From Yersinia enterocolitica subsp. enterocolitica (lineage in GTDB: Bacteria; Pseudomonadota; Gammaproteobacteria; Enterobacterales; Enterobacteriaceae), in assembly GCF_901472495.1 (NCBI RefSeq), contig NZ_LR590469.1, forward strand, positions 2,542,001-2,606,000: a DNA stretch of 64,000 bases, written 5' to 3'. The notes under the pieces were generated by a model. It was not told the origin of the DNA, searched no databases, and saw only the letters and a program-made list of their open reading frames with translations. Made by a program: the position numbers and the translations under genes. This document shows positions 59,895 through 64,000 of this stretch, in pieces. Each line of letters opens with the position of its first letter. The stretch's first letter is position 1.

Positions 59895-61071
59895 GCTTTA
59901 CCTCTGTCTGATTATTCTTATGTAACTGTCCGTGAGCAGGAAGCACCGGCAACAGTCGAATCAATAAAATGTAGGCACAGACCTCAATGGCAACGAAGCC
60001 GATGGAGATCAGGATTTCACTGGTGGTGGGAAAGTAGTTATAGCCGCCGCCGGGGTTGAAGGCTAAGAGTGAATAATTGAGCCGCCACAGCGCCCCACCA
60101 CTTATCATGCAGAGCGCCCCGATAAACAGTAAGCGGCTATCTTCTCTGGCCCGCCGAATACGGAAGATCAGTAGCGGCAAGGCCATCAGGACAATTTCAG
60201 CCCAGAAAGCGATGGCATAGCGGTCAAAATGCCACAAATATTCGGTCTTATGGCGTACCATAACTTCACCGAGACGTAGCACGATAAACAGCAGTAAAAA
60301 GACGTCGATGATGGTGGTTAATCGTGTGAATAATGGCGCTTCATTGGCTCCCCGCCCCCGTAATCCGGCCTGTACCAGCGAGCCTTCGAAAATAACAATC
60401 GAGAAGCCCAAAATGGCGGCGGTCAGTAGGGAGAACAGCGGCAACATCTCGTAGCTTTGCCATAACGGATGGATCTTGGCACCGGCGGCGATCATTAATG
60501 ATCCCATTGAAGACTGATGCATGGTCGGCAACAGTGCACCGAGCGCGATAACAAAAAACATCACTTTGTTCAGCCGCTTCAGCGAAACTTTCCACCCTAA
60601 CCGTTCAAACAGCGCCGGAGCAAACTCCACTGCCATCACACCGATATAAATGGTCATACAGACGGCGGTTTCGAATAGCACCGAATTGACGTTGAAATGG
60701 CCGGGAATAAAGAAGTAAGGCAAGTTCCAGTAACGGCCCACGTCGATGGTGATGGAAAGCCCACCGAGCGCGTAACCAAACAAACTGGCGAGTAGCGCCG
60801 GGCGCACCAGCGGGTGATATTCGCCCCGATTGAACACGTAAACCGCCCAGGCTAATGCCCAGCCGCCACACGCCAAACCGGTGCCGACCAGTAAGTCGAA
60901 AGCAATCCAGATACCCCACGGGAAGCCGCCATTCAAGTCACTGACCGACCCTAAGCCCAGTACCAAACGTTTGACAATCAACAGCGCGCACAGCACGACA
61001 AAAGGCGCTAACAGCATCACCGGCCAACTGACCAGCCGCCCACCCAGTGGGCTGGATTTATGCATCGTCAT
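59872..61071 (-). CDS. hybB: Hydrogenase-2 integral membrane subunit HybB
   Basis: 399 residues from ATG 61071; 61065 also possible. NrfD/PsrC family with about ten helices. Strong match in pattern to E. coli HybB: LGLGSVSDLNGGFPWGIWI, GRYWNLPYFFIPGHFNVNSV and ALLPTMHQSSMGSLMI. It passes electrons to menaquinone without a heme. It overlaps hybA by 14 bp. Confidence 0.95.
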   Translation of the reverse strand: MTMHKSSPLGGRLVSWPVMLLAPFVVLCALLIVKRLVLGLGSVSDLNGGFPWGIWIAFDLLVGTGLACGGWALAWAVYVFNRGEYHPLVRPALLASLFGYALGGLSITIDVGRYWNLPYFFIPGHFNVNSVLFETAVCMTIYIGVMAVEFAPALFERLGWKVSLKRLNKVMFFVIALGALLPTMHQSSMGSLMIAAGAKIHPLWQSYEMLPLFSLLTAAILGFSIVIFEGSLVQAGLRGRGANEAPLFTRLTTIIDVFLLLFIVLRLGEVMVRHKTEYLWHFDRYAIAFWAEIVLMALPLLIFRIRRAREDSRLLFIGALCMISGGALWRLNYSLLAFNPGGGYNYFPTTSEILISIGFVAIEVCAYILLIRLLPVLPAHGQLHKNNQTEVKHEPTHHH

Positions 61072-62086
61072 CATGGCCGTCCTTATTATCGTGCTTGTCA
61101 GTATCGCTGTCTTTGCGCTCATCACGGGTATTGCGATGCACCAACGCGGTAACCCCCGCCAATACCGCCAGCGGTAGGATCATGCCTTTGTATAAGGTGT
61201 GCTGGACATGCTCAGAACGCGCGCCAGTCGCCAGTTCTGCCAGAGGGGGCAAATCAAGTTTCTCGGTCGGAATGCCAGCCAGCACTAATACCTGAGTGCC
61301 GCCGCCCTCTTTTTCACCATAAACATGCGGGTCATAGTGGGCAACCGGATGCTCGTAGGTGTCATTGGCGCTAAGTGTTTGGCGCGGGAAGCGATAATTC
61401 TCGCCCGGTTTCAGCGTCAACCGTCGCTGCGCCTCGGACAATAACTCCTCGCGGGTGCCGAATATCACCGCTCCAGTCGGGCAGACCTCGACACAACCGG
61501 GTAAGCCGCCTTTATCCAGCCGCTCGACGCCCTTCTGGTTGCACAATTCACATTTATGGATCTTGCCAAACGGGTTGTGATAATCGTATTTCGGCACATT
61601 GAACGGGCAGCCGACCATGCAGTAGCGGCAACCGGTGCAGACATCCGGGTCATAGTGAACAATGCCGGTTTTAGCATCTTTGCGCAGCGCACTAACCGGG
61701 CAGACGGAAACACAGTTAGGATCAACGCAGTGCATGCATTGCTTTTTGATATAGGCGTAGCCATCTTCCAATTGATCTTTATGAATACCCGCGCCGCTGG
61801 TCCAGACCTGAATAATGTTGTTGGTATAGGGGCTGAGTTTGTCATTATCCGCCCAAAGCGCGTTACCGCTGGCATAGCTTTTACCCTGATCAAACAATTC
61901 ACTATGATTGACCTGCTGACATTTACTCACACAAGCCTGACAACCAACACATAACGTGGAGTCATACAACATGCTCAGCGCGCCGGGGATCGGTGGCCGA
62001 TTTTGCACCTCGGCCTGGGTGCTGGGGGAAAGCCCCGCCAACAGCACGCCGCCGGAGGCTAGTTTGAAAAAGTGACGTCGGTTCAC
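61058..62086 (-). CDS. hybA: Hydrogenase-2 ferredoxin-type subunit HybA
   Basis: 342 residues. Tat signal NRRHFFKLA with hydrophobic stretch to about 25. Four Cys groups for [4Fe-4S] clusters: CVGCQACVSKC, CMHCVDPNCVSVC, CTGCRYCMVGC and CELC...CVEVC. A C-terminal membrane helix (about 297-315) anchors it. It conducts electrons from HybO to HybB. The start is 2 bp after hybO. Confidence 0.96.
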   Translation of the reverse strand: MNRRHFFKLASGGVLLAGLSPSTQAEVQNRPPIPGALSMLYDSTLCVGCQACVSKCQQVNHSELFDQGKSYASGNALWADNDKLSPYTNNIIQVWTSGAGIHKDQLEDGYAYIKKQCMHCVDPNCVSVCPVSALRKDAKTGIVHYDPDVCTGCRYCMVGCPFNVPKYDYHNPFGKIHKCELCNQKGVERLDKGGLPGCVEVCPTGAVIFGTREELLSEAQRRLTLKPGENYRFPRQTLSANDTYEHPVAHYDPHVYGEKEGGGTQVLVLAGIPTEKLDLPPLAELATGARSEHVQHTLYKGMILPLAVLAGVTALVHRNTRDERKDSDTDKHDNKDGHDDDA

Positions 62087-62088
62087 GG

Positions 62089-63204
62089 CTATTCCTCCCG
62101 CGATGAGTGATCGTCATCTTTGCGGCGCTGCTTCTGTTGCCGCCCCAGTTCACGTACCGTCATCAGGCTGACACCGGCGACCAATCCCACCACGCCACCC
62201 AGTAGTGCCGTCGCAGTGGTCGAAATCTCGCCGCCTTCTGTATTATGAATGAGGGGTTTTTCAGCACGCGGTGTCGGGTTCTCGACATTCGCCAGTTGGG
62301 CGATGCCTTTGGTGAAGCCAATCCCTTCTTCATTACAGCCATAGCAAGGGTGCCCAATCCCCACCGGCCAGATGCCGCCGCCAACATCGCAGAACTCCAG
62401 GGTCGGGCAGTTGCCGTAGGTCTCCGGCCCTTTGCAGCCGAGATGATAAAGGCACCAGCCCTGCCGATGACCTTCATCGCCAAACTGACGGGCAAAACGG
62501 CCAGCATCAAAGTGTGGTCGGCGCTCGCAGTTTTCGTGGATCAAGCGACCATAAGCAAAGGTCGGACGGTTTTTGCTGTCCAATGCCGGTGGTCGCCCGA
62601 AGGTAATGATATGGGCCACTGTTGCCAGGAAATTATGTGGATTGGGTGGACAGCCGGGAATATTTATCACCGTTTTACCCGGTAGCGCCGCTTGCAAACT
62701 CACCGCACCAGTCGGGTTCCCACCGGTCGCTGGCACACCGCCCCAGGCGGAACAGGAACCAATGGCAATAATGGCCGCCGCATGTTCTGCGGCTTCACGG
62801 ATATGCTCAACAATCGGTTTACCCGCCACCATGCAGTAAATTCCACCGTCTTTCAGTGGAATCGACCCATCCACCACCAGCACATATTTTCCTTTGTACT
62901 GCTCGATGGCCCGGTGTTTATTCTCCTCCGCTTGCTCACCAAAAGCAGCAGAGAGCACTTCGTGATACTCCATTGAGATAACACTCAACAGCAGGTTCTC
63001 AATGGTCGGGTGAGTTGAACGTAACAGTGATTCAGTACAACCGGTACACTCCTGAGCGCCAATCCAGATAACCGGCGGGCGCTGGGGTGAACTGACTGTG
63101 TTGGCAATTTCAGCGGCAGCCTTGCTACTGAGACCCATGGTGGCCGCCAATGCAGCACAAAGCTTCATAAAATCACGACGGTTAACGCCATGCTGGGAAA
63201 GCAT
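62089..63204 (-). CDS. hybO: [NiFe] hydrogenase-2 small subunit HybO
   Basis: 371 residues, normal length. Tat signal NRRDFMKL ending near KAAA; cluster motifs start with ECTGCTESLLR and include the later Cys set (YHLGCKGPETYGNC, GHPCYGC). A C-terminal helix (about 330-350) anchors the enzyme. It relays electrons through three FeS clusters. It is the first gene of the operon, 118 bp from a perfect FNR-type site. Confidence 0.97.
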   Translation of the reverse strand: MLSQHGVNRRDFMKLCAALAATMGLSSKAAAEIANTVSSPQRPPVIWIGAQECTGCTESLLRSTHPTIENLLLSVISMEYHEVLSAAFGEQAEENKHRAIEQYKGKYVLVVDGSIPLKDGGIYCMVAGKPIVEHIREAAEHAAAIIAIGSCSAWGGVPATGGNPTGAVSLQAALPGKTVINIPGCPPNPHNFLATVAHIITFGRPPALDSKNRPTFAYGRLIHENCERRPHFDAGRFARQFGDEGHRQGWCLYHLGCKGPETYGNCPTLEFCDVGGGIWPVGIGHPCYGCNEEGIGFTKGIAQLANVENPTPRAEKPLIHNTEGGEISTTATALLGGVVGLVAGVSLMTVRELGRQQKQRRKDDDHSSREE

Positions 63205-63908
63205 GCTTTTTTCCCCTGTATTATTATTCTATTGTTCACATACCCGATATTAACAACGGGCATATCCCTATAAAAAACGCGGCTTTCTGTTAATAGTTTG
63301 TAACTCTGCAACTTTAATTAAGTTGATCTTTATCAATGGAAATTGATTGAATAGGGACAGGGGAAATATCTGTGAACTAAAACCGTTTCAGCAACTATTT
63401 CATTTGCCAGAAATTTAAAAATCTGTCAGGTAGCAATATGAAGTGGGTTAATACAATTGAATATCATTAGGCCCAAAAGTGTGATTCGCTATAATGAATT
63501 TAATTAATTATTAGTTTTTTTAGTTACTTAACTAGAAACAAAAATTTCACTTTCATAAAAAATGAAATGAGAAAAATTCGTAAATATAAATCTGACCCGG
63601 CAATTTATAATTAATTTAACAGCGGCACTAATATGAATTGTTAAATCTGGCGGCTATCAGATTTTTATCAATTTCATTCAGTTTGAAGATTTGTCATCAG
63701 TGTTTTTACCCTTTTTAGCAGCATATCTTAATGTTACAAAACGGATCATCATGGGATAACAGCTGAAATATAATGAGTTAATTATGTATTTTGTGCATGA
63801 ATCAATTTATGGCAAAGCAAGTCGTGCTATGATTAATTTACCGGTCACTATTCAACCGGTTATGTGATAAATGTTATCTGGCAACAACTTCAACCAGGAA
63901 GGGTCTCT
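63205..63908. other. Long AT-rich divergent region between hybO and the SlyB-like gene
   Basis: 704 bp without a credible gene. It holds the FNR site at 63323, a TATTAA -10-like box (63290-63295, minus) and, near the plus-strand gene, an inverted repeat ACCGGT...ACCGGT (about 63840-63862) that may be in the leader RNA. Confidence 0.4.
63323..63336 (-). promoter_or_regulatory. FNR box of the hyb-hyp operon
   Basis: TTGATCTTTATCAA is a perfect TTGAT-N4-ATCAA site. It lies about 118 bp upstream of hybO, with a TATTAA about 30 bp nearer the gene, roughly the class II geometry. Anaerobic activation is expected. Confidence 0.7.
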
Positions 63909-64000
63909 ATGATTAAGCCACTCATTGCTGTTGCTATCGCCGTTGCCACACTCAGTGGTTGCGCCAATAATAATACTCTTTCAGGCGACACATTCAGCAG
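63909..64000 (+). CDS. SlyB/Pcp-like outer membrane lipoprotein (3'-partial)
   Basis: 30 codons before the window ends. The signal peptide ends in LSGC (Cys18), followed by ANNNTLSGDTFS, close to the start of E. coli SlyB (VNNDTLSGD). SlyB is a glycine-zipper lipoprotein of the envelope stress response. The ribosome site AGGAAGG precedes ATG 63909. Confidence 0.75.
   Translation, partial: MIKPLIAVAIAVATLSGCANNNTLSGDTFS

Noticed and set aside
1..64000. CRISPR array, tRNA or rRNA genes
   Set aside because: I saw no regularly spaced repeats and no tRNA or rRNA sequence pattern; a dedicated scan could not be run.

Overview
The window looks like the plasticity zone of a Yersinia enterocolitica chromosome, biotype 1B-like. 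I infer this from gene content: an edge of a Ysa-type T3SS locus with a YsrR/YsrS/YsrT-like phosphorelay, next to a Yts1-type T2SS with its chitin-binding substrate ChiY, next to a hydrogenase-2 cluster, with Yersinia ERIC repeats between. No database search was possible, so species and gene names rest on recalled protein families and gene order.

Region 1 (1-5322) is the end of the T3SS locus: the 3' end of an unrecognised gene, an IagB-like lytic transglycosylase, a terminator and a strong promoter, a membrane-anchored OmpR-type winged-helix regulator, a YscW/YbaY-type lipoprotein, and the relay response regulator - hybrid kinase - Hpt. Region 2 (5331-6660) is a complete IS10-like IS4-family element that has split the loop of the terminator behind the Hpt gene.

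Region 3 (7100-22908) is the secretion module: cytochrome b561, a second winged-helix regulator coupled to gspC, gspC-M and gspO in one operon, the pilotin gspS on the other strand, the secreted LPMO-type chitin-binding protein and a PepSY membrane protein. Region 4 (22987-26163) is a second response regulator and hybrid kinase. It follows a decayed copy of the YscW-like gene and has no Hpt gene. About 1.43 kb of the two kinase genes is nearly identical and collinear, while the sensor halves have diverged. The two copies are direct repeats enclosing the whole T2SS. Region 5 (26164-26882) is a graveyard with an IS256-family remnant and a YhcH/YiaL-family 3' fragment.

Region 6 (26990-50734) is mixed metabolic and transport genes: ParD-like protein plus methionine aminopeptidase; a Fur-type-controlled siderophore ABC importer; an O-methyltransferase pseudogene; an MHS-family transporter, LacI regulator and nucleoside hydrolase; a Na/Pi cotransporter; an isochorismatase-like hydrolase; cueP; proP; an RND efflux pair whose pump gene is frameshifted; a CHASE4-PAS-GGDEF-EAL protein; a DUF3313 lipoprotein; and thiM.

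Region 7 (50821-63204, minus strand) is one continuous hybOABCDE-hypABCDEF cluster encoding a periplasm-facing hydrogen-uptake [NiFe] hydrogenase with all its maturation factors, behind a perfect FNR-type site. The window ends in the start of a SlyB-like outer membrane lipoprotein. The most notable signal is the duplicated, partly gene-converted phosphorelay bracketing the T2SS and sharing a single Hpt gene.
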